Shown here: positions 1-5,337 of the stretch, piece after piece
How the letters are laid out: each line of letters begins with the position of its first letter
Numbering within the stretch: the first letter of the stretch is position 1
Origin: Candidatus Hodarchaeota archaeon
GTDB taxonomy: Archaea > Asgardarchaeota > Heimdallarchaeia > Hodarchaeales > YT1-057
Length of the DNA: 5,632 nucleotides
Direction: 5' to 3'
Assembly (NCBI GenBank): GCA_016839955.1
Contig: JAEOTI010000233.1
Location: 1 to 5,632 of the forward strand
Notes under the pieces: model-generated
The model's database searches: none
What the model was told of the DNA's origin: nothing
The model's input: the letters and a program-made list of their open reading frames with translations, nothing else
Translations under genes and position numbers: made by a program

Positions 1-33
1 AAGTCAGATGAATTAAAAAAAATCGAGAGATGA
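1..33 (+). CDS. possible C-terminal end of an upstream gene (partial)
   Basis: Reading from base 1 in frame 1 gives KSDELKKIER followed by TGA at 31-33. The other two plus frames stop within the first 16 bases. The short lysine/glutamate-rich tail would suit the end of a helical protein, and the stop lies 27 nt before the ABC ATPase start, a normal operon spacing. Archaeal exporter operons often begin with a small regulator (PadR, ArsR or TetR type), but ten residues cannot identify a family. The open stretch is short enough to be chance. Confidence 0.35.
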   Translation, partial: KSDELKKIER

Positions 34-60
34 TAATAATAAGGGAGTAATTTAGTGTAA

Positions 61-810
61 ATGACAATAGAAGTAACCTCTCTAACAAAAAAATTTGGAA
101 AATTGGTAGCAGTAGATTCTGTTTCATTTCGAGTTGCTAAAGGTGAAATATTTAGTTTATTAGGACCAAATGGTGCTGGTAAGACAACCTTAGTTAGATT
201 ATTATCAACATTATTAAAACCAGACCACGGTGAAGCAAGTTTAGCGGGATTCAGTATTAGAACCAACGCCAAATTAGTTAGAAGAAATTTGGGAATAGTA
301 TCCGATGGGATAGCTATATATGAACACTTGAAACCTTCAGAAAATCTTGAATTTTTTGGTATTCAATATGGTATGGAAAAAAATGAAATTAGAGAACGAA
401 AAATTGAGCTCTTTGACTTACTTGATCTAAATGATCCTAAAACAGATATTCCTGTAAAATTCCATTCCACTGGAATGAAAAGAAAAGTAGAGATTGCTGT
501 AGCATTAATTCATAATCCTCAGGTTATTTTATGTGACGAAATAACAGCAGGTCTGGATCCTCAAATGGCTATTCTTCTTCGAGAAAAAATCCAAAATTTA
601 GCTAAAAAAGAAAACAAAACTATATTATGGACCACTCATTATTTGAATGAACCAGAAGCAATAGCTGATCGAATTGGAATTCTATATCAAGGAAAATTAA
701 TTTCAATAGGAACTCTTGAAGAACTAAGACATCTGGTTAGCCTTCCAAATCAAGATTATATCGGGATGGAGGATATTTTTGTCTTTCTCATGGAAAATCC
801 ACCAAAATAA
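61..810 (+). CDS. ABC transporter ATP-binding protein, NatA/DrrA/CcmA-like exporter class
   Basis: This 249-aa cytosolic nucleotide-binding subunit hydrolyses ATP to power the permease encoded just downstream. All ABC motifs are visible: Walker A GPNGAGKT (35-42), a Q-loop position in GIVSDG near residue 82, signature STGMK (136-140), Walker B VILCDE with catalytic Glu160, D-loop AGLDP (163-167) and switch His193. The degenerate STGMK signature and an acidic residue instead of Gln in the Q-loop are features I associate with NatA-like exporters rather than nutrient importers. The length is usual for a single-domain subunit, without the C-terminal extension of about 60 residues seen in DrrA types. 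The start is fixed by an in-frame TAA directly before the ATG. A GGGAG site lies 13 nt upstream, a rather long spacing. The gene looks more AT-rich than the ligase gene at 3742. The substrate is unknown; sodium, drug or lipid export are all possible. Confidence 0.95.
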   Translation: MTIEVTSLTKKFGKLVAVDSVSFRVAKGEIFSLLGPNGAGKTTLVRLLSTLLKPDHGEASLAGFSIRTNAKLVRRNLGIVSDGIAIYEHLKPSENLEFFGIQYGMEKNEIRERKIELFDLLDLNDPKTDIPVKFHSTGMKRKVEIAVALIHNPQVILCDEITAGLDPQMAILLREKIQNLAKKENKTILWTTHYLNEPEAIADRIGILYQGKLISIGTLEELRHLVSLPNQDYIGMEDIFVFLMENPPK

Positions 811-827
811 TCATTAGGGGGAATTAA

Positions 828-1973
828 ATGAAAGAACCAACTAGAAAGACAAGAGTAATTGTTAAAAAGGAATTCTTAGCTTTAAGACGGGATAAAATCA
901 GCCTTTTCTTTACAATTTTAGTACCTGTGCTAATTGTTGTTGCTTATGGAATGTCTTTCGAACAAGAAGATCCAGTAATATCTACAAACTTGAACTTGGG
1001 AGTTGTAAATGAAGATGGGGATTTATATTATACCAAACAACTTGAAAATTCCTTCCTTAATTCTAGTTTGGTTTCAGCATCTTTGAATCCTTCCCAAAGA
1101 GATGCAAAAAACCAATTATTAGAGGGGGGAATTGTAGGTGTTGTTATTATACCTACGGGATTTAATCAATCTTTTCGTAAACTAGTAGAATCCCTTGGAG
1201 CTTCAAATCAAACAACACCAGAAATAAAACTACTTTTTGATGATTCTAAACATACAATTAGTCCAGTAATTCAAGCAAAGGTATTAAATATCACTACAGA
1301 GTTTATAGAAGCTTTTGGAGTCACTCCATTAACGATCAATACAATAAGTTTGACGCAAAAGAATTTAAGCACAAAAGCGGCGGCCATAGGAACAATACTC
1401 GGAATAGCTATCTTTTTTGCGTGTTTTGATGACATTGCAAGTGCTTTAGCGCGGGAACGCGAGAAAGGGACGTTGTTACGATTGTTTCTTTCTAGAGTTT
1501 CACGTTGGGAAGTTTTCGCTGGAAAACTCATCTCATCTCTTCTATTGACCTTACTACGAATTTCTTTACTCTTGTTTATCATACTCACATGGTTTGAAAT
1601 AGACATTCAGGGGGATATTTGGATGATTTATTTTGTTGGGCTATTAATTGCCATTAATACGATTGGATTAGGTTTTATTATCTCTAGCCGTAACATTAGT
1701 GAAAGGGCAGTCGTTATAATCAATTTCGCTGCAATGGTTCCCCTTCTTTTTCTCACAGGGGTTCTACAACCCATTGACATGATGCCTGAGACTACCAGAA
1801 TGATGACGTGGTGGATTCCTTTTACTCAAAGTAATGACGCTCTTCGACGGATCATTCATCTTGGTCAAGGAATTACTTATTCAATCGTTCAACAAGAAAT
1901 GATTTATTTAATTCTGGCAGCTGTACTTGAATATAGTGTTGCTGCGTTGCTCTGGAAGCGAAGAATTGAATGA
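828..1973 (+). CDS. ABC-2 type transporter permease
   Basis: This 381-aa integral membrane partner of the preceding ATPase has the ABC2_membrane_3/NatB-like layout. One N-terminal membrane helix (about 25-43) follows a basic cytosolic tail. An extracytoplasmic domain of about 140 residues comes next (45-182). Five more hydrophobic segments lie near 184-203, 235-254, 266-286, 294-313 and 354-375. After the second helix comes the family's cytosolic coupling stretch, REREKGT (209-215) followed by SRVSRWEVFAGK (222-233), which contacts the ATPase in this family. The ATG has an in-frame TAA directly upstream and a strong AGGGGG site at 816-821 with a 6-nt spacer. The gap to the ATPase is only 17 nt, so the two are almost certainly co-transcribed and form a homodimer-plus-homodimer exporter. 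Export direction follows from family membership; the cargo is not deducible. Confidence 0.95.
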   Translation: MKEPTRKTRVIVKKEFLALRRDKISLFFTILVPVLIVVAYGMSFEQEDPVISTNLNLGVVNEDGDLYYTKQLENSFLNSSLVSASLNPSQRDAKNQLLEGGIVGVVIIPTGFNQSFRKLVESLGASNQTTPEIKLLFDDSKHTISPVIQAKVLNITTEFIEAFGVTPLTINTISLTQKNLSTKAAAIGTILGIAIFFACFDDIASALAREREKGTLLRLFLSRVSRWEVFAGKLISSLLLTLLRISLLLFIILTWFEIDIQGDIWMIYFVGLLIAINTIGLGFIISSRNISERAVVIINFAAMVPLLFLTGVLQPIDMMPETTRMMTWWIPFTQSNDALRRIIHLGQGITYSIVQQEMIYLILAAVLEYSVAALLWKRRIE

Positions 1974-1992
1974 AAAATCCTTTAAAGAAAAA
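1973..1992 (-). terminator. T-tract terminator of the AbrB-ACT gene (minus strand)
   Basis: Read on the minus strand, two runs of five T (complements of 1988-1992 and 1973-1977) follow the AbrB-ACT stop within 30 nt and have no strong hairpin. This is the usual archaeal intrinsic terminator form. The second run overlaps the permease stop codon, so the convergent genes share their 3' region. Confidence 0.4.
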
Positions 1993-2001
1993 CTAAGGAG
2001 A

Positions 2002-2418
2002 TTAATGGGATTCAATTTTAATTTTGGTAACAAAATCAAGGTCTCGAATTTTAGATTCTAGTTCTGGTAAACCTATCGTCAGTTTAGACAAATTAAGAAC
2101 TGCTGTGAAAGTAGATTGAGCTGAAATTGCAGGAGGTAATACTGCTGTCTCAACACTAACGTTTGCGTCAGCTAATACTTGAGTCAAACCTGCAATCGAC
2201 CCTCGAACATCTTTCATTGTGACTTTTAACTCGACAAGCTTAGCCTCAGTCTCAGAAAGATGATATAAAACGATCTCTCTTCTTTTCGTATCACCCATGG
2301 CAACCAGCCTATCACCCTCTTTGATTCGCAGACTCTCAATAATGTCTTTAGGAATTTCAATCTTACCATCTTTTATTGATAAAGGCTCAGAGAGAATAAC
2401 TTTGTCCTCAACATCCAT
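2002..2418 (-). CDS. AbrB/SpoVT-type DNA-binding protein with C-terminal ACT domain
   Basis: This small protein is likely a transcription regulator that senses an amino acid. With the ATG at 2418 it has 138 residues. Residues about 13-56 match the swapped-hairpin AbrB/MazE/SpoVT fold: GKIEIPKDI (18-26), a leucine-rich helix, then EGD (34-36). Residues about 61-136 look like an ACT domain: LVELKV, then DVRG with the ligand-loop glycine, a helix GLTQVLADA, a strand VSVETAV, and a closing strand VTKIKIE. AbrB domains dimerise and bind DNA; ACT domains typically bind amino acids at dimer interfaces. The open frame extends to TTG at 2430 and GTG at 2427, but I prefer the ATG because GGTGA (2424-2428) sits 5-6 nt before it. 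The gene follows the amidohydrolase on the same strand after 95 nt and may share its transcript. Its targets are unknown; autoregulation is an inference from the inverted repeat upstream. Confidence 0.85.
   Translation of the reverse strand: MDVEDKVILSEPLSIKDGKIEIPKDIIESLRIKEGDRLVAMGDTKRREIVLYHLSETEAKLVELKVTMKDVRGSIAGLTQVLADANVSVETAVLPPAISAQSTFTAVLNLSKLTIGLPELESKIRDLDFVTKIKIESH
2016..2025 (+). terminator. possible T-tract terminator of the ABC operon (plus strand)
   Basis: The plus strand reads TTTTAATTTT about 43 nt past the permease stop, inside the 3' end of the convergent AbrB-ACT gene. No better T-run lies between the two genes, so plus-strand transcripts probably end here or somewhat further on. 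The evidence is composition only. Confidence 0.25.
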
Positions 2419-2455
2419 ATTTTTCACCAATTGTACTAAAATTTGCTTGTTCTTT

Positions 2456-2473
2456 CTTTAAGGGGTTTAAAGG
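2456..2473 (-). promoter_or_regulatory. inverted repeat over a TATA-like element before the AbrB-ACT gene
   Basis: A perfect 6-bp inverted repeat, CTTTAA-GGGGT-TTAAAG (2456-2472), lies 38-54 nt upstream of the AbrB-ACT ATG. On the minus strand the inner TTTAAA (2466-2471) could serve as the TATA box, giving a start of transcription near 2443 and a leader of about 25 nt containing the GGTGA site. Repressor binding to this dyad would block TBP, so autoregulation is plausible. The minus strand also shows a loose tandem series here, CCTTAATT, CCTTTAAA, CCCTTAAAG. It is AT-rich sequence, so chance is possible. Confidence 0.4.
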
Positions 2474-2513
2474 AATTAAGGAAATAGATATCATTGCAAT
2501 TTCTTTTTCAGTT

Positions 2514-3404
2514 TTAACTTTGTTCAATAACATTGTTAGATTGGATAATTGGAGACCAAATAGAACCTAATGTTTTTAATAGCTCGCTTGGTGTTAAAAT
2601 CGGAAAATTACTAAGTCCAAGAAAACTTCCTAAGTTCTCATTTTTCAAAAATTTGTTTTTTGCTAATGGGATGGTCTCGCCTTCTCGAGATAGGAAATCA
2701 AGCAATATTTTAACATTATCTATTGGGTATTGGATTCCCTTCAATCTCTGGAGGACTGCAGGCATTCCAACAACTGTAGGGTGTTTCTGAATCCACTTTT
2801 TAATAATCAGAATCAGTCCCTGAATTATTTCATTCCCTTCTCCTAATTCCCGATGTCGTTGATCAATCTCGATCTGTATAGCATGGATTCCATCTTTCGG
2901 GTTTCCTACCTCTCCAATAATATCTCCTCCAATTAAGGATGGATCTACAATGGACGCTAAAGCGGCATCTACATCGAGTGCCCAAAAGGTTTCGAGAATC
3001 ATATCAAATACCTCAGGCGAGGCAGTCTTTCCAAATTGGGTACCAATATAAGTGGAAGGTCCACCCCGTGCCGCTACACCATGAATGTCTAAAAGGATAG
3101 TAGAACGATATTTACGGTGGAGACGGGATATTTCCTGACTTAAAAATTGACGAAAAGGTGAATCTCTAGAAGTCGCTCGATTATAATCAATTTTTTCCCT
3201 ACTAATAGTCCCTATGATTGCTCCACTGTTAGTTAATTTCGCTATTTGAAAAGCAAGTTCTCCAGTAAAATTGTCTGCTGAGGGTCCTTGTGCATGTGGA
3301 GCAGAAAGCAATACATTATTCTTACCTTGAAAGAATATATAGCCCTTTATTGATGATTCAAAGTTTTTATCATCAAATTGCAAGCTTTCTTGATTAAGAT
3401 TCAT
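2514..3404 (-). CDS. N-formylglutamate amidohydrolase family protein (zinc amidohydrolase-like)
   Basis: This 296-aa protein (from ATG 3404) is probably a cytosolic metal-dependent amidohydrolase releasing an acyl group from an amino acid or cleaving a related amide. The family's landmarks appear in order: SAPHA (34-38, His37 a likely zinc ligand), IDYNR (72-76), LLDIHG (104-109, His108), and QIEID followed by Arg183 (177-183, with Glu179). These match the PH, D-x-NR, DxHG and E-I...R pattern of formylglutamate hydrolases. The last 85 or so residues (from about 210) continue beyond the core as a mostly helical tail. The frame is open to TTG 3410, but GAGG at 3413-3416 is 8 nt from the ATG and only 2 nt from the TTG, so the ATG is chosen. 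No signal peptide is visible. The gene diverges from the GCS2-type ligase and precedes the AbrB-ACT gene. There is no other histidine-degradation gene here, so classic HutG function is doubtful and the substrate is open. Confidence 0.82.
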   Translation of the reverse strand: MNLNQESLQFDDKNFESSIKGYIFFQGKNNVLLSAPHAQGPSADNFTGELAFQIAKLTNSGAIIGTISREKIDYNRATSRDSPFRQFLSQEISRLHRKYRSTILLDIHGVAARGGPSTYIGTQFGKTASPEVFDMILETFWALDVDAALASIVDPSLIGGDIIGEVGNPKDGIHAIQIEIDQRHRELGEGNEIIQGLILIIKKWIQKHPTVVGMPAVLQRLKGIQYPIDNVKILLDFLSREGETIPLAKNKFLKNENLGSFLGLSNFPILTPSELLKTLGSIWSPIIQSNNVIEQS

Positions 3405-3423
3405 ACACAATACCTCAAGGAGA

Positions 3424-3443
3424 CTCCCAATTATAATCGGGAG
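3424..3443. promoter_or_regulatory. 20-bp near-perfect palindrome, candidate operator of the amidohydrolase gene
   Basis: CTCCC-AATTATAATC-GGGAG is symmetric at nine of ten base pairs; the only mismatch becomes G-U if transcribed leftward. It ends 20 nt upstream of the amidohydrolase ATG. If the TATA-like element at 3460-3467 drives leftward transcription, the start would fall near 3437, inside the palindrome, a usual operator position in archaea. Alternatives are an mRNA hairpin next to the GAGG ribosome site (3413-3416), or a core promoter through its own TTATAAT. Confidence 0.5.
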
Positions 3444-3459
3444 AGGAATTGAGCAACCC

Positions 3460-3467
3460 TTAAATAA
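3460..3467. promoter_or_regulatory. TATA-like element TTAAATAA in the divergent intergenic region
   Basis: TTAAATAA (TTATTTAA on the other strand) is the best TATA-box match between the divergent genes. Leftward it would start the amidohydrolase mRNA near 3437, giving a leader of about 33 nt with a proper ribosome site. Rightward it would start near 3488-3490, just before the hairpin-rich segment, giving the ligase gene a leader of about 250 nt. Neither start can be proved from sequence; archaeal promoters can be bidirectional. Confidence 0.45.
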
Positions 3468-3477
3468 CTAAAAGATG

Positions 3478-3699
3478 AACATCTCTTAGATGTTTCCCGT
3501 ATCCACCTTTCGAAGGAAAGGGAAGGCACTTTTCTTATCATTAGAAGAGAGAGACGGTTGAAGTGATACGATTTGGCAACATCCTCAAAAGAAAACATAT
3601 CGCTTAGTGGTAGATCTGCTTTGCGGGGGCAGTCTGTCAATCTGCCTATTGTAGCGTGCGGTTCCAGCATAGTTACAAGCTCCTGAGTTCATTCAGGAG
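3478..3699 (+). ncRNA. candidate structured RNA or long structured 5' leader of the GCS2-type gene
   Basis: There is no convincing protein gene here, but plus-strand hairpins tile much of the segment: AACATC/GATGTT (3478-3494, 5-nt loop); TTCCC/GGGAA (3494-3498 with 3520-3524) enclosing CCTT/AAGG (3506-3516); CTTTTCT/AGAAGAG (3529-3549, one G-U); GGCAG pairing with either CTGCT (3616-3620) or CTGCC (3642-3646); TTGTA/TACAA enclosing GTGC/GCAT (3649-3678); and CTCCTGA/TCAGGAG (3680-3699). The orientation is assigned from the TATA-like element at 3460 and the downstream gene, and stems would also form on the opposite strand. I looked for the conserved cores of archaeal RNase P, SRP RNA and tRNA and did not find them. 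The stems were found by eye, with no energy or covariation test. It may be a cis-regulatory leader, an independent RNA, or simply unusually self-complementary DNA. Confidence 0.4.
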
Positions 3700-3741
3700 T
3701 AATTGACGTAGCATTACATCCAAACGATTGGAGGAACCTAA

Positions 3742-5205
3742 ATGCCCCGTCTTTTTCCTGCAGTTGAACAAATATCTGAGTCTGATATATGTAGACAGTA
3801 CCGGGTTCTTTGTGGAATTGAGGAAGAATTTCTGTTAATCAATAAAAACGGATCTTTGGCTCAACGAGCAGATAACACTATGTTAGCGGCAGCGGATATA
3901 CTTCGAAATGATCAGAAACGATTAAGACGATTACGCCTTAAAATTCGCGCTCTTGACCCTGAGCCATCTTTAGCGCAGATAGAATACACCACATTACCTA
4001 CAGCTCCAAGTAATATCAAAGATTATGTAACTGAAGGTAGACGGTTAATCGCTGATGCTGCTCGCTCAGCTGACAGTCTTACGCTTGCGCAGAGTATGCA
4101 TCCTTTCGAGAGTAATCCAAATCCAATGGCAGGTACCCATATCAATGTTTCTGTTCGAAGAGGGGATCGATTGATGACCCCTGAGGAACAGCTTCTCGTT
4201 TACAACCATTGCTGGAATCATTTGCCTGAATTACTAGCTCTATCAGTCAACTCACCACTCCTGAGAGGAAAAGAAACTGGAGTGGCTTCTAATCGAAATG
4301 CTAATAGTCGAGTGTTACGTCGGAATCCTTTTGCAATATTAAAAATACCTGAAAAGCAGTCCCAATTAGTTCAACAATCGTATTACGGTCGTCTCCGATA
4401 TACCTTGAAGATTGGATCTGATGAGACTGAGCCACTGCTTATCATGAATCCACAAGGGAATAGGATGACAGATATCACTGCACGGGGCCCTCATACCAAT
4501 ATTGATCAAGACCGCGATGAAACACCTTATCGAAATCGTGTGGAAATCCGGATATTCGATGTTCAAGTAGAATATCTAAGGTTGGTAGATATTAGTTATC
4601 TTTGTTGTGCTCTTGCCCTACAAGCGACATCATGTTTAGGTGATTCATTTAGCATCCAACAGGATCCTTATCATGATGAGAATGTGGAACAAGCCATTCA
4701 ATTTGGTTTAAATGCTACTTTTCGAACTTCAAATGGACCAGTCGATGCCAATAAAGCTGTAGGTGATTTAATAGATAGTTTAAGATTTTATCTGAACTTG
4801 CTAGAAGTTGATTATCAAACTGATCTACTAAACAGTGTAACTAAAAAAGACCCTTTAACACCTTTTTCTGCCCCAAAAATGACAACTTTTGCTAAATTAA
4901 ACAGACAAGGAAAACAATATTTACTTATAAAAACAGGAAAATCTAGGGTCGCTGAAGATCCTCGGACAGGAAGGCGCTATGAAGTTCCTCGAGCTGCGGA
5001 CTTGTTTGGGACACTCAGAATTCGTCATCAACTCCAATTAGATAAGGAACCAGAATTTGGGATGATTTCTGGTTTTAAAGATGCTGATTCGACATATTAT
5101 CTTATGGTGAGAGGTATCCCCGTACCTTTGGATGCAAAAGATTCTATACAAAGAGCGATGACTGAGGAAGAATACACCCTTGGGAGATTTCTTGGGCATT
5201 TTTAA
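3742..5205 (+). CDS. GCS2-family carboxylate-amine ligase (glutamate-cysteine ligase-like)
   Basis: This 487-aa enzyme belongs to the glutamate-cysteine ligase type 2/YbdK family (glutamine-synthetase-like fold), which uses ATP to join a carboxylate, usually the gamma-carboxyl of glutamate, to an amine. Core motifs in order: GIEEEF (25-30) with the metal-binding acidic cluster, EPSLAQIEYTT (74-84), GTHINVSV (131-138, His133), NSPLLRGKETG (170-180) with Arg185, and NRVEIRIFD (265-273, Glu268 and Arg270). The core ends near 375; about 110 further residues (380-487) are not part of the usual YbdK length of about 370. The start is certain at the 5' side: an in-frame TAA touches the ATG, and GGAGG (3730-3734) sits 7 nt before it. 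It is transcribed away from the amidohydrolase gene and may carry a long structured leader. Gamma-glutamylcysteine synthesis is one option, as for haloarchaeal GshA, but the amine substrate is not readable, so no gene symbol is given. Confidence 0.88.
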   Translation: MPRLFPAVEQISESDICRQYRVLCGIEEEFLLINKNGSLAQRADNTMLAAADILRNDQKRLRRLRLKIRALDPEPSLAQIEYTTLPTAPSNIKDYVTEGRRLIADAARSADSLTLAQSMHPFESNPNPMAGTHINVSVRRGDRLMTPEEQLLVYNHCWNHLPELLALSVNSPLLRGKETGVASNRNANSRVLRRNPFAILKIPEKQSQLVQQSYYGRLRYTLKIGSDETEPLLIMNPQGNRMTDITARGPHTNIDQDRDETPYRNRVEIRIFDVQVEYLRLVDISYLCCALALQATSCLGDSFSIQQDPYHDENVEQAIQFGLNATFRTSNGPVDANKAVGDLIDSLRFYLNLLEVDYQTDLLNSVTKKDPLTPFSAPKMTTFAKLNRQGKQYLLIKTGKSRVAEDPRTGRRYEVPRAADLFGTLRIRHQLQLDKEPEFGMISGFKDADSTYYLMVRGIPVPLDAKDSIQRAMTEEEYTLGRFLGHF

Positions 5206-5253
5206 CATATTTTACTTCAGTAGAAGGGGAGAAATGGATTAGCTGAGGTTTTT
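5199..5253 (+). terminator. T-tracts after the ligase gene
   Basis: TTTTT at 5199-5203 overlaps the stop codon, TTTT follows at 5210-5213 and TTTTT at 5249-5253. Together they are a plausible staggered archaeal terminator, separating the ligase transcript from the zinc-ribbon gene, which has its own TATA-like element at 5270. The evidence is composition only. Confidence 0.3.
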
Positions 5254-5269
5254 AGGAATTCAAATTTGG

Positions 5270-5277
5270 TTATAAGT
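5270..5277 (+). promoter_or_regulatory. TATA-like element for the zinc-ribbon gene
   Basis: TTATAAGT, preceded by CAAATTTGG, resembles an archaeal TATA box. A start 25-28 nt downstream falls near 5298-5300, giving a leader of about 38 nt with a GGTGA ribosome site at 5325-5329. The predicted start coincides with the left arm of the inverted repeat at 5298-5322. Confidence 0.45.
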
Positions 5278-5297
5278 GAAGATAGAATCTTAATTAC

Positions 5298-5322
5298 CTG
5301 AATTGAATATGATCGAATTCAG
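5298..5322 (+). repeat. inverted repeat in the leader of the zinc-ribbon gene
   Basis: CTGAATT (5298-5304) and AATTCAG (5316-5322) form a perfect 7-bp inverted repeat around an 11-nt loop. It ends 2 nt before the GGTGA ribosome site. It could be an operator at the transcription start or a 5'-terminal mRNA hairpin. The stem is A/U-rich, so stability as RNA is modest. Confidence 0.4.
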
Positions 5323-5337
5323 TAGGTGAAACATTAG

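Noticed and set aside
1271..1606. 111-codon minus-strand open frame within the permease gene
   Set aside because: It is fully antisense to a clearly coding permease, including its ERE-KGT coupling motif and membrane helices; the product has no recognisable domain.
2533..2790. 85-codon plus-strand frame opposite the amidohydrolase C-terminus
   Set aside because: Shadow of the minus-strand gene, low-complexity Ser/Phe/Leu composition and no supporting promoter or domain.
3600..3646. tRNA-like stretch: CTTAGTGGTAGA resembling a D-arm followed by a 5-bp stem with a 7-nt loop TTGCGGG that would give anticodon GCG
   Set aside because: The D-stem has a mismatch, the sequence upstream gives no acceptor stem match downstream, and no TTCRA T-loop with a proper stem follows, even allowing for an intron. 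Probably coincidence or part of the structured leader.
3431..3670. 79-codon minus-strand open frame starting with ATG, with AGGAG 9 nt upstream
   Set aside because: It overlaps the hairpin-rich segment and the palindrome. Its codons (CCG, CAC, GGC, TGC, CCC, CGC) are GC-rich at third positions unlike its neighbours, and the Ser/Arg/Leu-rich product shows no domain. Homologues in relatives would reverse this.
3411..3741. Archaeal RNase P RNA or SRP 7S RNA
   Set aside because: The conserved GAGGAAAGUCC and ACAGAA elements of RNase P and the GGAAGGGAGCA helix-8 core of SRP RNA were not seen on either strand; only vague purine-rich resemblances occur.
4366..4566. 66-codon minus-strand frame inside the ligase gene
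   Set aside because: Antisense to the conserved NRVEIRIFD motif region of the ligase; no ribosome site or domain of its own.
5226..5242. GGGGAG followed by a minimal ATG-GAT-TAG frame between ligase and zinc-ribbon genes
   Set aside because: The spacing to the ATG is only 2 nt, the frame has two sense codons, and it lies upstream of the predicted transcription start of the next gene, so it is probably chance.
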